Source: Melampsora larici-populina 98AG31 | Lineage: Eukaryota; Basidiomycota; Pucciniomycetes; Pucciniales; Melampsoraceae | Length of the DNA stretch: 64,000 bases | NCBI RefSeq assembly: GCF_000204055.1 | Contig: NW_006768783.1 | Span: 578,628 to 642,627, forward strand | Direction: 5' to 3' | Shown: piece by piece, positions 1 to 13,240 of the stretch | Numbering within the stretch: position 1 is the stretch's first letter | Layout: each line of letters starts with the position of its first letter | Program-made: the position numbers and the translations under genes | The notes under the pieces: generated by a model | Database searches by the model: none | Told to the model about the DNA's origin: nothing | Seen by the model: the letters and a program-made list of their open reading frames with translations, nothing else

Positions 1-1979
1 ATACCAACAGGTTCTTCGAGCCCCGAACTTCCTTTTGGTGTTTGTTGACCACTCACTCGCGACTTACCAATAGTGGGTATTGGAAGAAAGAGAGAGATAG
101 AATCGGATTGTCTTACGATGTTTCGATAAAGAAAATTGTGATGATGAAAGCAATTAAAGTAAGTAGTACCTTATAACCCCGACCTGGTTTCTCATTCCTG
201 GGTTCAGGGCTATCGATTTCTAATCCTCCGATGTCTATAAGCGCTATCCTTCATTTCCTCAACTGTAAGTGCATTTCATCAAGCGTGCCTCACTCAGCGG
301 GTCGCTATGTTTGAGAGTCACAGTGTGGTTATCTGTCTCTTGCTATTTTTTGTTGATCGCCTGCAGATTGCCCTGTTTTTTTGCAGGCCCCCCCTTCTTG
401 ATCTTCATATGTCCTCAAATGACCCTTCTTTTGGTACCTCTTCTTCCTCCAGAGTACAGCCTCCACGTTTTTCCTTTGATACCGGATTACCTGCTCTTAT
501 ATTTCCAAGACTCTTGATCTCTCCCTCTTTTATCACTCTTCATTTCGCGAATTCATCATTCAGTCGCCTACCTTACGAAAGACGGTCGCTTACCGACCCG
601 ATCTCACGCAAACGGCAGAAGCAATCACTTACCATCACTCACCCCCATCAAACCACTTTATCTATCTTTGTGACATCTTCAACCTCCAGATCTCAGAGAA
701 GAAAAAAAATCGTCTTTTCTCATCATCATCAGTGTCTCCATTAGCTCCCGGTAACCCGCCGACCCCACCCGTCTGGCTGTTATAACCATTATATATATCT
801 TTTGTCGCGTTCCATAACGGCTTTCTGGTGAATCTTGGTCGACGTACATGTTATTCGAACTAAAACGCTTTGCCATTGAACTTTCTCGCTAAATCAGTCA
901 ATCTGTTTTTGCCACTCGTCCTCCTATTCTTTCTACTACCACGGGCGACGAACATATAAGTGTTTTAGCGGCTGTTGGTGATCAACTACAGTAAGGAGCC
1001 CATTGTCATTTTATTTCCTTTTACTCTACGTAACGTTTTTTCTACCCAACCTCCTCTCTTTTTGCCTTTTTTTCTCTTCGGTGGTCTGTGTATACACAAT
1101 TATTGTGGTTGGGATCTTGCACGGATCAATTTTTTCTCCCTTTTTGACTAAATAAAATATTGAAGGCGACAGAGCAAATGCATATTGTATTCTAGAAGTC
1201 AAGAGGAGTGACTGACTTACTTCAAAACCATTGTGATCCCATCACCAGTTTACATTCTCTTCTACCCCTCTTTAAACATTTATTTCAATATCTCTTAATA
1301 TCACTATCTTCCGTTTTCTTAACCTTCAAACTCCCAACTATTCATTGCGTTTCGCAGGCTGCTGGATAATATTGATTGGTACCAAGACAGGAGCCAAAAA
1401 AAACTTATATCCATCTTTTTACTTTACTCTGATAGTAATTTTCGGATATATTATCATTTTGATATTCCAGTCGGTGGATCAGACACAGAAAAACGGATCA
1501 GCAATTGTAATCACAAGAGACGGCATACCTAACATCTTTCATTTTATCAGCCGGTTCTTCTCTGATAAGACATTTTCCGTTGAAACATTCAACTTCAGTT
1601 TGTGAGTCACCTCTCGTCCGCCGAGCTTTTTCTTATGAAGTTGGATGCTTTGGCTTCAGACTTTCATCCTTACTTTTGAGTGACAATGAGGACATTTCTG
1701 ACAAATGATTGTAGTAATTTTTCAGCAGACGAGTTTGATTTCTCAAGAGCTTTACCTCCGATCGTAAGTTTGGTTTTGGTTACATTCACCCCTAGGACAA
1801 TACAGCAGTCATGAATGCCATACCGACGGCTTGGACTTTGAGGATTCGGTTATTGACATCAATCTCCTTAATCAGTTGTTTGCGGCAGTCTTTATTGGAT
1901 CCGTCCACGCTACATCCTACCAGTTGTAGTATTGCCATTAATTTGCAGAATATTAGTAACCAAACTACGTCCTAGCAAG
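1..1979. other. upstream region of the Myb gene, no gene recognised
   Basis: Pyrimidine-rich, low-complexity sequence with long CT runs, typical of fungal promoter or leader DNA. Several short open frames occur but none shows a recognisable domain or a coherent splice pattern. A TTGCAG at about 1942-1947 could be the acceptor of a 5'-leader intron just upstream of the Myb start codon; the donor was not identified. Confidence 0.5.
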
Positions 1980-4054
1980 ATGTCTGCCTTGATTGAACTC
2001 AAACCTTCCCCTATACCACATTCGGGTCCTTCCATTCCTTCGACACAATGGACAAGGTCGCCAGATATGTGCATGACACCTACAAATCTGCCTGATCACC
2101 TCATCCGAATGGAAGATTCGGGATCCTTTACCCCTTCACCTGGCTCCTCGGGTTCCTCGGGTGTTGTCGGCGCTCCTTCGTATACTCTCGCCATGCAAGG
2201 CCTAGATCGCACTTCTTCAGATGGATCAGAGAAAGCGTTCAATGGCCTTGGCTCTCGTCCCGCTTCCGGTGGGGTTTCTGAACAGGTAGAAGTTGCGGGT
2301 GACGAGGGCGAGTCAGAACAGATTATGTGTGACCGCGTGCAACAGACTCCCTCGCCTCTCGATGGGCTAGAACGAGCAAGTTTGCTACAGGCTTTCAATT
2401 TTGCTCAAGTTTCAAATGACAAACTCTCCGAACACCAGCCAACTTTTACAACGCCATCCCCTTCATCGATGGCACCTACTCGTACTTCAGCTAGGTCTCG
2501 ATCCGGCCCAGGGCGCACGCAACATCCGCTGGATCCTATATCAGGTCCTCCCCCCGAAACGCTCCACAAGGCTAAGGGGCCGTGGCATAAGACAGAAGAT
2601 GCATCGCTCATGTATTGGGTCAGCCATCTTGGGACTGGAAAATGGGTCGAGATTGCCAGACGTGTCGGAAGTCGAACAGGGAAACAATGTAGAGAACGCT
2701 GGACCAATCAGCTCTCGCCTGATAGTAAGTCTTTCTTTCGTTGAAATATGGTCCCTTGCAGGACTGTGCTCATCATGAGGGGTGTGTGTTCTTCATAGTC
2801 GATCACTCGGCCTTCAGGCATGACGAGGATTTGGTGATAATTACCATGCAACAAACTCTACAAGCTAACAAGTGGTGCGAAGTGGCCAAGTATCTTCCCG
2901 GTCGACCAGAAAACGCAATAAAGTTAGCAGAAGATATTTTTCTCAAATACACTATTGCAACTCATGTTGACGTCTTCTCCGGTGTGATCATATTTGTCTT
3001 TACAAACAGAAATCGCTGGAACTCGCGTGATTTGCAGCGTAAGAGAACCGAGCTGCACCTGAGAATGGGCACCAATCAGACCAATCTCCCTCAAGGAGTC
3101 TTAGAAGGGAGCTCAAGCCTCAAACGGCTTCGCGAAGAGAATCATCGTGCATCTGATGAATACTCAGCATTCACTTCACCACGACACGAGGGCGAGCACC
3201 AAAATCACAGTCAACAAATCACTCACGCGTCCAAGAGAACAAGAGGAGCAAACGACCCGCAGCCGAGTTCAACTTCCACACCTATCATACATTCTACTGA
3301 AGTATCTACAGGAGTTAATCAGCTACGGGCATCCGATCGATGGGCAAGTGACTGGGTTAGCGCTCATAGTTCGACTCCTCCAGCGACGATACAACGCCCA
3401 TATGAGTTTGCGAATGGCAGTCATTACTATACTACTCCCATGCAGTCGCCGAGCTATCTACTTGACTCCGTCTCAAATTCCAATGCAGTAATGTCCAACG
3501 CAGCCTCCGATCCGCGAGCCACTCCAGCCTACCCCGCCTCTAATTATGATGATGTTTCGACTCCATCGACGTACGCCCACACTTTTTATCCTTCAAGTGA
3601 ACAGGCCAACACCCAAACCTATTATTCTGCGTACCCTGCCACTTCTGAAGCTTACAGAGTCGGCTTCAACACAAGCACTTCCAACATATGCGGTTCTCGC
3701 CCTGCAGAATGTGGAACTTACCCTTCAACATTTAAGCTGGCTGATTCCTCCCAGCCCCTCTCCTCGAACGCTCGCTTTTTGACTCCATCATTAAATCAGC
3801 GCTCTCAGTATGTTCATAATCCCCCTACGCCTGGTATAGACCTCTCCTCAGTACTTCGACCGGCTTCACATACACTACAAATGAACACTTCACCGGGATC
3901 GCATTCACTGTTGACATCCGACGTCTTTGGAAAGCTATCTGCAAGTTGTGCTGAAAATGGTGATCTGGTTGATCATCGCCCGAAATCATCTAAGCAGGAA
4001 TTTTCAGAACATCACAATGTAGAACCTTCTTGGTCACATGTACATCGCGAATAA
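1980..4054 (+). CDS. Myb-like DNA-binding transcription factor (two Myb repeats)
   Basis: Predicted nuclear transcription regulator. Three exons (1980-2724, 2799-2922, 3010-4054) join in frame to about 637 residues. Introns are 74 and 87 nt, with GT-AG ends. The first ATG after a possible leader-intron acceptor is taken as start. A Ser/Pro-rich N-terminus of about 200 residues precedes the Myb pair. Repeat one has GPWHKTEDASL, then W and the CRERWTNQLSPD helix. Repeat two spans the two introns, with the HDEDLVI helix, KWCEVAKYLPGR and NAIKNRWNS. The helix-turn-helix tryptophan spacing is intact, although the first Trp of repeat two is replaced (SAFRHDED). The remaining 350 or so residues are Ser/Thr/Tyr-rich and disordered, with no recognised domain. 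This layout resembles fungal FlbD/BAS1-type R2R3 proteins, but I cannot assign an orthologue. Ser/Thr-rich tails like this often act as activation regions (inference). Confidence 0.85.
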
Positions 4055-5745
4055 CTTTTCTGAAGAATGTTTGAGTGCCTTCTGGAAATTTTTGCTCCAG
4101 TCTCTTCGACCGCATCAACGGACTTCAATTTTCTTCATCTTCCGTCTTCATCTTTTCTGGGGCCAACCTATCTTCTTTTTATTTGCACTCCCCACTCGAT
4201 GCTCACCCTACCCAGATAAACAGGTTTCTTTTGAAAATAAAGCAGTCCCTCAATTTCACCACGTCTCATTACTCAAAATCTAACCGTGCTGCTCTATCTA
4301 CTCAATCTTCGCTTATTATTGTCAACGATCTTTCAGTAGGACTAAGCTTCCTGCCTTATGACCTTTTCTTCCTACCTCAGTCTCAATCTCATCAGTCAAA
4401 ACTTTCATTTCCTTCCGGGCGGTACTTCGTGATTGTAATTCGTTCTATAGCTACTGTCGTTCTTTTTGAACTCCAAATTTGATTCTTTTTTGGGTTTGCA
4501 TTTTCGTGATGATCGTTTTGTGGGTTTTTTATTATTAACGGTCGCAGTCATAATTTCGTTTCTTTGGATCTTTTGCTTATTTCGTATTTACAAATCAGAA
4601 AAAAAACACTTTCGTAATCCACCTTCCTTATCTGAATTCAATTTTTTCAATAATTTGCTGGTTGTATTGCACGCGACTTCTCACTTTCGTTATACTAACT
4701 ACTTCCTATTCTCACTATAATTAATTTAATACATTGATTTCTTCTTTACCTTTATTTATTATAACCCTAGATAATGATAATAGCCATGCTGGATTTCTTA
4801 TGAATTTTTAACTTTTATTTAACCCTGCTCACTTCAAACTCACGAAGAGAGGTTTTCGAATGACAAAGATCGTGATCGTTTCGGCCTATCAAGCAGAGAT
4901 GATTGACTTTCGAATCAGAGTTGTGAAGCCCGTCAGATTGTTTTCTTGTGAATACCAAGCTTCACATATATCCTGTGAACATATGTCTGGCAGAGTACAA
5001 TACACATCCTGTAGCACCATCGTGGTCTGATAATTTGCCTGGTTGGAAATTCTCACTCATTAGTAAATATTATTTCACGTACAGGTTGAGTTTGTCACTG
5101 AGTTTTCGTTCACTTTGAACTGGTGACTATCTTTTGGGACGCGTCCAGATGGCACACTTCGAAAGTGAAATCTATTTGATAATTGTTCCGACTGAGAATC
5201 GAGATGCTTGTGAGGAATCTGTTTACTTCATCGTACGTTTGTCTTCTACAGGTTTCAAACAAAGCCCGCAAAACATCACAGTTAGACCAAATCTCATGCA
5301 GAAGCCAACTCTCAGTCTCTACTTTACGTTACCGTTGTGGCGAGCATACTCGCTGCGTAGCTCTGTTCGTTTTCTGCATTGCTGCAGTCTGCAGAGGACG
5401 CCGAGCTCTGCTGATGTTTACATACAAATTCATTATTCAATACATCACATGTGTTGGCCCCGAGTGAGACAGCAGCTCGAGACTCCGTCCAGCTCGAAGT
5501 CCGCGTTTCGGTCCGGATATCAGAATGAATCCAGCCCGAGTGTTCTGAAGTTCAAGTTGGAATCTTTCCACTCTCTCCGCCCATATTCTCATTTAGCACC
5601 TTCAGGCTTCAATATCTGCAATCGAGTCAAATATATCAATTAGCTTCGATTTGTGGAAACAACAATACGATTCGGACTCGCTTCACATTTACCCCTCTGG
5701 TTTTCGTCGGAGTTATCAATCACAGAAAGAAAATCGATTATCGAA
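4055..5745. other. intergenic, no gene recognised
   Basis: 3' flank of the Myb gene and promoter side of TMA46. T- and CT-rich to about 4.8 kb, then mixed composition. A 169-codon open frame at 5134-5643 has no recognisable domain and does not extend through plausible splices. Confidence 0.5.
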
Positions 5746-7639
5746 ATGCCACCAAAAAAAGTGGATAAGGGTGGTGCTGGGTCATCCAAGGCTGCAGTGG
5801 ATAAAACGTATGTTCGATACTTTTACAACCCATGTGAAGATGCAAGGGTTTTCATCTCCAGGGATCGTCTGGCTAATCAAGTTCCTTTGATATTTTCCTT
5901 CCTCCCTTGCTTTTCCAACGATCCATCGCATTATCCACTTCCAACATCATCTTTTACACTTTTCCTCAAGGTTCGGAATGAAGGTTAGTCTATATCAACT
6001 CGAATCTCTAGAGACCAATATCAGAAAATACGATAATAACCATCTCTGGGGAAAATACAACCAAAAACAATAACATGATCTTTCTAACATGATCTTTCTA
6101 ATATGATTCAGAACAAAAAAGGAGGAAAAGGTCAAGCAGCAATCGCACTTGCCAAACAACAAGCTTCTCAAGTAGGTAAAAGTAAAGAAGTTATGGCTAA
6201 AGAGAAAGCTAGAATGGATAAAGAAAGGGAAAAAGAACAAGAGAGGAAACGAAAGGAAGAATTACAAGCACTTTTCCAACCGGTTCAAGTAGTTCAAAAA
6301 GTCAATTCATCTAGATTCTTTTGCTTTGCATCTTCATACACCTCACCTTATCCAGACGAAATTTCATCACATTTCTTTTGATTTCGTCTGCGATCTTTTG
6401 TGGTACACTTTCTGAATCGGATTACTTTTTGAAAACCTAGGTCCCGTTCGGTACAGATCCTAAAACTGTCCTTTGTCAAAACTTCAAAGCTGGACATTGT
6501 GAAAAAGGGTAAATGATGTGTTGTTCAATGAAGGTCACAGTCAAGATGTAGCTTACAATTTGTCGTTTTTTTCTGGTTAGGAACAAGTGTAAATTCAGTC
6601 ACGATTTGGATATCGGTAGGAAAACTACAAAGAAAGATCTTTACACAGACGGACGTGACACAAACCGAGACTTGAACAAAGAGACAGGTAAAGTGTTTTC
6701 CTCGCGTTCAAATAATGTAGAATGATACAGCTACTTATCATCCTCCCAAGTTTTTGCCTTGAAACTTTAGACACTATGGACACATGGGATGACGCGAAAT
6801 TATTAAGTGTTGTATTATCAAAGCAGGGTAATCCCAAGACAACAACAGATAGTTTGTCATTTTCTTCTTGTCTACACTCCGAGTGAAAAGAATGCATCCC
6901 ATGATTCTAACATCTATGTCACCCTTTGCTTTTCTTGTACAGTTGTGTGCAAAAATTTTATCGAAGCGATCGAAAGTGGAAAGTACGGATGGTTTTGGGT
7001 AAGAATTCATTTTCGGCCATACTTTAGACCTATATCTAATACTCATTCATCATCCTTAATAGGAATGCCCATCAGGAGGTGTGAATTGCAAGTATAGACA
7101 TGCTCTTCCACCTGGTTTCGTGTTAAAAGCACAAAGGAAAAAAGATCAAGAAGAGGCTAAAAAGAATGAATTAAGTTTAGAAGATTTTCTTGAAAAAGAA
7201 CGACATACGTTAGGTAAAAGTTTAACACCTGTCACCAAGGAAACCTTTGCCAAATGGAAAGATGAAAGATTATCAAAGAAGATGGTGGAAGAAGAAGGCA
7301 AGAGGAAATTGAAAGAACAACAGGCTGCAGCTGGACGAATGAATGGAATGAGTGGAAGAGATCTCTTTACGTTTGTTATGGTCGAATTTTGCCTCTTTGA
7401 TCTTTTCAACACTCTACTGACTCGTTTTTGGTTATGTGTTCTCTAGGTTCGATACCACTGGAGTATATGGAGACGATGCATACTCAGACGGAGAAGCAGG
7501 AGAAGAGGAAGGTGATGAATGGGATTTGGCCAAGTATCGAGAAGAGACTGAAGCGGAAAGAGCAAGGCAGGAACAAGAAAGGATTGAAAAACTGGGTGGA
7601 GTGGGTGTTGCAGTGGGTCAACTTTCACTGGACGGCTAA
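5746..7639 (+). CDS. TMA46: translation machinery-associated protein Tma46 (CCCH zinc-finger, DRG-binding ZC3H15/DFRP1 family)
   Basis: Cytoplasmic ribosome-associated partner of the translational GTPase DRG1/Rbg1. Nine exons join in frame to 358 residues: 5746-5807, 5971-5983, 6112-6300, 6441-6508, 6581-6687, 6771-6851, 6943-6998, 7063-7370, 7447-7639. Exon 2 is only 13 nt, yet is needed to give the family sequence [14 protein letters not shown] Lys/Glu coiled coil (about residues 40-85) is followed by two CCCH fingers. The first starts [12 protein letters not shown] and ends CKFSH. The second starts VCKNF and ends [11 protein letters not shown]. After these comes the [11 protein letters not shown] region that contacts DRG1 in homologues, and an acidic C-terminus. 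The start codon sits at the conserved MPPKK. Intron 2 contains two adjacent copies of a 14-nt unit near 6072-6099. No missing residues were seen. Identification is by family motifs and length. Confidence 0.92.
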
Positions 7640-8551
7640 TAAATGAAGAATGTACTCTATTTGATTATAAAGACATAAAAATCCATGACCCGTAAGTCAG
7701 TTAACTCAATAAGTTGTGCATACCTGGAAGCAGGCAGGGGATGAGCTTGTGGAACGACACTATAAAATCGAGTCAGCTAAGCAGCATCTCAGTTGAGTTA
7801 TTGGTACGATCCTGCTGATAGAGGTCAGGTTGTGTACGACAAATGGAACTCAGTTAAGTTGTAGCCAAGTGTAAAGAACACTTGCACCCCCTGCTGAAAG
7901 GTACCAGATCTTCTTTGAGAGTACAGAACAATCAGTTAAAATCATTATCTTGTTCTGCTCGCAAAGGTAGTTGAATTAGATACATCCAGAGGCACTGGCA
8001 GTCATTTATATAAGATTCCAGAAAGAAGTTTGTAGCTACATGTATAGAGAGGGATGGTTGAGATCAAATGACTGTGAAAGCACTGAAATATTCCTTTAAA
8101 AGTAAGAATTGACTTTAGAAGCTGAACAACAAAGTTTTCAGCAAAACAAAAATTCCAGTTCAAAGAAACAGAAAATTCGGACAAATAGTTTTTTGGGGGG
8201 TTTTAGCTCAGCCTCTCCCTCCTGGGACCTGGATAGACCAATAATAGTGTTCTGCTTGTTTATCCAATTGATTCCCCCGTGAAATCCTTTGAATGTTAGA
8301 TGAGGGCAATTTGAGTCTTTTAGACAGGAACTTGAGCCTTGAATGTTTTATATAACATGTACAATATTATCATTAGGGTGGATGCTTTGCTATTTTGTCA
8401 AAACTTAAAAGTGGTGAACCGCAATGATGTCACCAAAAGTTAAGACCCGGCCCGAGAGAAAGCATGTTGACCATCAAGCAATCGAGTATCACATTCACTA
8501 TCTCATCAATCTCATCCACTTCGATCTGAATTAGACTTCATACTTGCTAAA
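7640..8551. other. intergenic, no gene recognised
   Basis: About 0.9 kb between TMA46 and the dipeptidase gene. It holds the TMA46 3' end and the dipeptidase promoter. No ORF with coding character or clear repeat was seen. Confidence 0.5.
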
Positions 8552-10687
8552 ATGATTTATCCATGTAAGTAAAGCATTTCATCAACTAAATAATAAAAAA
8601 GGCCTCTCATTCAGACACCAATGAAATATTGAAGCACTTTATGTTTCTTCAATTTCGATCAAAAGCTCGAAAACATGCAGCCAAGGTATTCGAAAGACTT
8701 TTGAAAATAGATCACAAAATCAGACCTGTGATTTACTTAGAAAGTAATCGAACGTGTTGTAGAGATGATACTGATCGAGAATTGTCTTTTCATCAAGAAG
8801 CCAACTTTGTAAGTCATTTTCAACAACAATATCAATCCAATCGTGTTTTGAATAATAAAAGAGTTGATGGAATCCATCTCTGTCGTTTCTTTTAGATGTA
8901 TCTGACAGGTGCTAAAGATCTTAGAGGTGGATCAGTAGTAATCAATTTATTACCAGAATTCGATCATCAAACAGAAGAGAAAGTAAAACCAGAAAATATC
9001 TTCACAACTCTCTTTATACCGAATCTAGACCCAGATGAAGTGATGTGGTGTGGTTTACCGCCCAAACCAGAAGACCTTTTAAAATTGTTACCGAACCTAA
9101 ACGAAGTTAAATATCAAGATCAATTATCTTCACATTTAAATCAACTTATCAAACCTCATTCAATTTTAGTTTTACCGAATTCTAAATCAGATGTAAAAGG
9201 GTTTGAGTTAAATCCTTCTGCAAACCTTTTAAAAGCTTTACATCAATCTCGTACAATTAAAACAGAAGAAGAAATTCAAATTATGAAATTAGCTAATCAA
9301 ATCTCTAGTCAAGCTCATGAAACTGTAATGAAATCTTCAAGCAAAGAGAAATTCAAGTCTGAAACTGATGCGGAATTGATCTTTGTAAATGAATGTAAAA
9401 GATTAGGTTCAAATCATCAAGCTTATTTACCTATCTTTGGTAAGCCAAAACATTATTGACTTTTAGTGTTCCTTGAGGAAACTAATCATAAGATTACGAA
9501 TTTTCACATCTTTAGGTCATGGAATCAATGCAGGTACTTTACATTACGTCAATAATGATGAAAAGATTTCAGAATCTTTCGATGGCTTACTCTTGATGGA
9601 TGCAGGATGTGAAATGATGGGATATGCATCAGATATCACTCGTACAATTCCTTTAAGTTCAAATGGAAAGTTCAATAATCAATGTAAAGAGATTTATGAG
9701 ATCGTATTAGAAATGCAAGAAGTAAGGCAACTTTCTTGATTTCGATGAATTCCTTTCAAAGTCTTAGATTAATTAAAATTCATCACTAGGTTCTTTTTTG
9801 TTTTTGTTTTTAGAAAGCTATTGAAATTATTGCTCCGGGTGTAGATTGGAATGAGATTCAAATCTTAATGTAAGTTATAGAGCTCTGTTTTTTCTCAATC
9901 TCAAAATTGAACACTTGATATTTGATTCAAAGATCTTGATTCTAAAAAGTTGAATTGACTGAAAAATCATTTGTTTGGATTTTGAAATTTTTAGGCATAA
10001 GATTGCAGCTAAAGGCTTACTCAAACTGGGAATCCTACAAAACTTGACCATAGATGAATGTTATGAGGGTGGACATGTGATTCCTTTCTTTCCTCATGGT
10101 ATCGGTCATTTCTTAGGTCTTGATGTTCGTCTTCTCTGAAACTATTTCTTTTCTCATCATTGTTCTCTTAGAGCTTATTGATTCATGTTTATTGGTCAGA
10201 CTCATGATGTCGATGGATTACCTAATGGTAAAAGTACTCTTAATCCTGCTTTCAAATATTTGCGTCTTCAAAGGACATTAGAAGTTGGAAATGTAGTCAC
10301 TGTTGAGGTAAGTTTTATAATTTCTTTACATTTGAATGAATTCTCAAAGGCACTTCTGGTTATTGATGAACATCTTTTATACAATTTTCAGCCAGGAATA
10401 TATTTTAATAAATTCTTATTAGAACCGTTTAAAGAGTCAAAATTTATTAATCATGAACTTTTGAAAAAGTATATGAATGTAGGAGGTATCAGAATTGAAG
10501 ATAAGTTGAGTGATATTTTTTGTCCTTTTTGGCTCCAACTCAAAATCAATGGAAAGTGAAAGCTAATGAGTTTTACAATGATTTCAATATTTTTAGTGTT
10601 GTGGTAAGGGAAAAAGGATGTGAGAATTTGACTACTGCTGTTAAATCTGTTGAAGATATTGAAAGATTATGTGGAGGAAGATCTTAA
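8552..10687 (+). CDS. Xaa-Pro dipeptidase / aminopeptidase P-like metallopeptidase (M24B, PEPP type)
   Basis: Predicted dinuclear-metal enzyme that cleaves Xaa-Pro peptide bonds in peptide turnover. Nine exons join in frame to 484 residues: 8552-8564, 8615-8808, 8896-9439, 9516-9721, 9814-9869, 9995-10124, 10200-10307, 10392-10504, 10597-10687. Exon 1 is only 13 nt and supplies MIYP plus one base. The N-terminal creatinase-like domain carries RKHAAKVFERL and FMYLTG. The C-terminal pita-bread domain has all metal-ligand blocks: MDAGCEM (first Asp), SDITRT (second Asp), FFPHGIGH (His), VTVEPG (Glu) and RIEDNVVV (Glu). Length matches fungal PEPP proteins. No signal peptide is visible, so a cytosolic location is inferred. 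The last exon gives CENLTT, the family's usual ending, followed by a short tail. Confidence 0.9.
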
Positions 10688-13240
10688 GGATCTTTAAGTA
10701 TAAGTTGATTTACTTGATTGATGAGATAAGGTAAATGAAAGTATATGGTGATAATCCATTGTAGTTTGATGCTTAAAGACCATTTGTAATACTACACTTG
10801 TGGAAAAATTAAACACTACAATCTCCATGATGTGATGTACCGTGGCAAGTGGTTAATTTAGTAAATTGAGCTTCAAGATCTTGATGTCTATGAATCCTGA
10901 CATGGATACTATGCACTCAAGAAGTACCTAGAGATCAAAATATACCCCCTCAATTGATTTTTCGTGACCATGGTTCATTGATACACTTCAAACTCAAAGA
11001 TAAGAAACTTTCAGTGCCTTGATTTGTGGATCTGGATTTCCTCAAAAACACGCGCAAATACTTGATAGTTCATCATGTATCCACGGTGCAATGCTCTTGT
11101 TGCTATTTCCTTCTTTGTTGTACAAATCAAAACTCAATTAAATCACACATCACAAGTCTGTGAGTAACTCTCCACTTGACACATTCTTCCTCATACTACA
11201 TTATTAGATTGCAAACTCAACCATCAATCCACACCACACTGAAAAATCTCGAAACTTAGCCCATAAATTCAATGAATGATCAGTTGTTTTACCTGAGAAT
11301 TTTTTACCTGTTTACATTGCGCCACACTAGGCCACACTATACTCCTTGACCATATCTGACAATACCAATGATCATAATTTGACTCCAATATTCAAACATA
11401 CAATGTTCTCACTGTAAAGAAAAATGTGAAAACCCCCACTCAACTTCTTTTCTTGATGATGATTAAATGGAAGATTAAATATGAGTACCTCCTTTCAAAT
11501 TACTCAGATTGAGATCTCTGAAGCTTTCGTTCAAATTGGGCTTTGGTTGCTATGCAAACAAATCTGAGTGACAAACAACTCAAAGTGAGGGATTCGGATC
11601 AATGGGGCCTTGTCAAGTCAAAGTGACCCATCAGGTAGACTCAATTCATCAGGTATGTAGAGTCCAGCTCCTATCTCGAGGACCAAAAAGAGCCACATTT
11701 TTTTGGGTCTACCCCTACAATGTTAGTTCCAGTTGAAAGACCTTTGCTTGATCAGTCTATAAGGTTTCTCAAGATGTGGGGATTCATTGATAAAAACAAA
11801 TTATGTATAAGAAACAGATCAAACTTGTGTGAGCTGCGGCTCAATTCTATTGCTCGTTATCCTCGCTTGATATACATAGCTCAGCGCGATTGAAGAACCT
11901 GACAAATGCTGGCAAGGGTGTGCATTTTGCGTTGTGGGGCATCGCCGGCACGTCGATTCGGAAAGCCCTTCAGAGATAACGATGGCCCCCTGAAACCGGA
12001 GATACAATTTGTCTCGGGAACTGAAACTGTGAAGTAGAAATATGTGGCTTATCTTTAGTTACATCATAGGAGGTCTCTTATCCAAATCCGTCATCAGAGA
12101 TACGTATGTACATCCATACAACCGCAGACGCACGAGTCTTCGCCAGACCTTACGAGGCAGGTGGGAAACGAAACAGGGACAAGTTTTGAACAATGGGATG
12201 ATACCAAAGTATCGGGTGGGCTATTCGGCCAATCAGAATCGCATGGCCGTATCATAAAAGCAGTCAATCGCACATGATGCACCTCAATTGAAGACAAGGC
12301 TCAGCGCAGCTTAAATATCTGAAGGATATCGATATACTCTCATGAGGGGCGAAGAAAATCGCAGTCTACATCGCTCTCGAGCTTGAAGTTTTTCTAGATA
12401 GCCAATCTGAGCCCCACCGTGTTGCGCAAACTCGCGTTCACCTTATCATCTTTGGCCCTCACTCCGCCCAGCTCTACAGGTCATAGACTCTTGGGCCACA
12501 TCACCTACAAGATACGAAAACCCATGTACACATACATGATGTACTGCTACCAGAGGACTCCATGCTGCAGGTAGGTCAAGTCTCGGTGCTGATTGACCTG
12601 ATACATCGGCAAGAATTGACCTCGAACATAGATAAAGTGTAAAGAGGCAAAGGTTTCTGATAAAGGCTTCTCAACATTGATCCCAGCGGTATAACTCTTG
12701 CGAAGCGTTTCGAAAGGCTCCCGCAGTACACGTACAGCCGGTTGGTGTCGGAACGACCACAATGACTGGGAACTGGCAGCGGGGGAGGCTTCCAATATCA
12801 CCGGCCCTGTAAGATGTGTACGTACGCTTCAAGGCCGTGACGTGTTTCGCATTCGGTTCTTTATCAAAGGATGAATCAATGATCACAGCGCGGTTAGTAC
12901 CGGATAGATTGCAAAGAGACGCATCTCTCCCATTTAGATAACTGCGCTAAGCTCATTCGCGATATGTAGCTGGGGTATATCATCACTAGACTCATACGCA
13001 CCGTGTCCTTGGCGTCCAGGCAGCCTGCACTCGCGTCAATCGCTTTTACCTGATAAATTTCACATTAGAGCTCTCATTACGAAAGCCTTTCCTTCCTTCA
13101 TTGCATCACTCATACCTAGTCAACACACTTTCATTCACATTCTCGAGGAGGGCTACGCACCAATCCCGTCTTACCGAATTTACAATTTCTCCGAGTACAC
13201 GATCATCTATATTTTTAGCTTGCAGACTTGGACTTTAAAG
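10688..13240. other. 2.5-kb intergenic region, no gene recognised
   Basis: AT-rich to about 11.8 kb, then a more GC-balanced stretch from about 11.8 to 13.1 kb with several 60-85 codon frames on both strands. None shows a recognisable motif or a splice-consistent extension, so this could be an eroded gene or an unclassified repeat. The last 100 nt form the permease promoter and leader. Confidence 0.45.

Noticed and set aside
307..744. 145-codon frame upstream of the Myb gene
   Set aside because: CT-rich leader-like sequence, Ser/Phe/Arg low-complexity translation, no domain, no splice link to the Myb start.
2096..2707. Two antisense 100-codon frames inside the Myb gene
   Set aside because: Shadows of the GC-rich sense exon; no independent features.
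5134..5643. 169-codon frame between Myb and TMA46
   Set aside because: No motif, composition not protein-like, no extension by splicing.
8190..8240. Possible tRNA-like TTAGCTCAG segment
   Set aside because: No matching T-arm or acceptor stem could be found around it.
11819..12886. Cluster of 60-85 codon frames on both strands
   Set aside because: No recognisable motifs; equally open on both strands, as expected for moderately GC-rich noncoding DNA.
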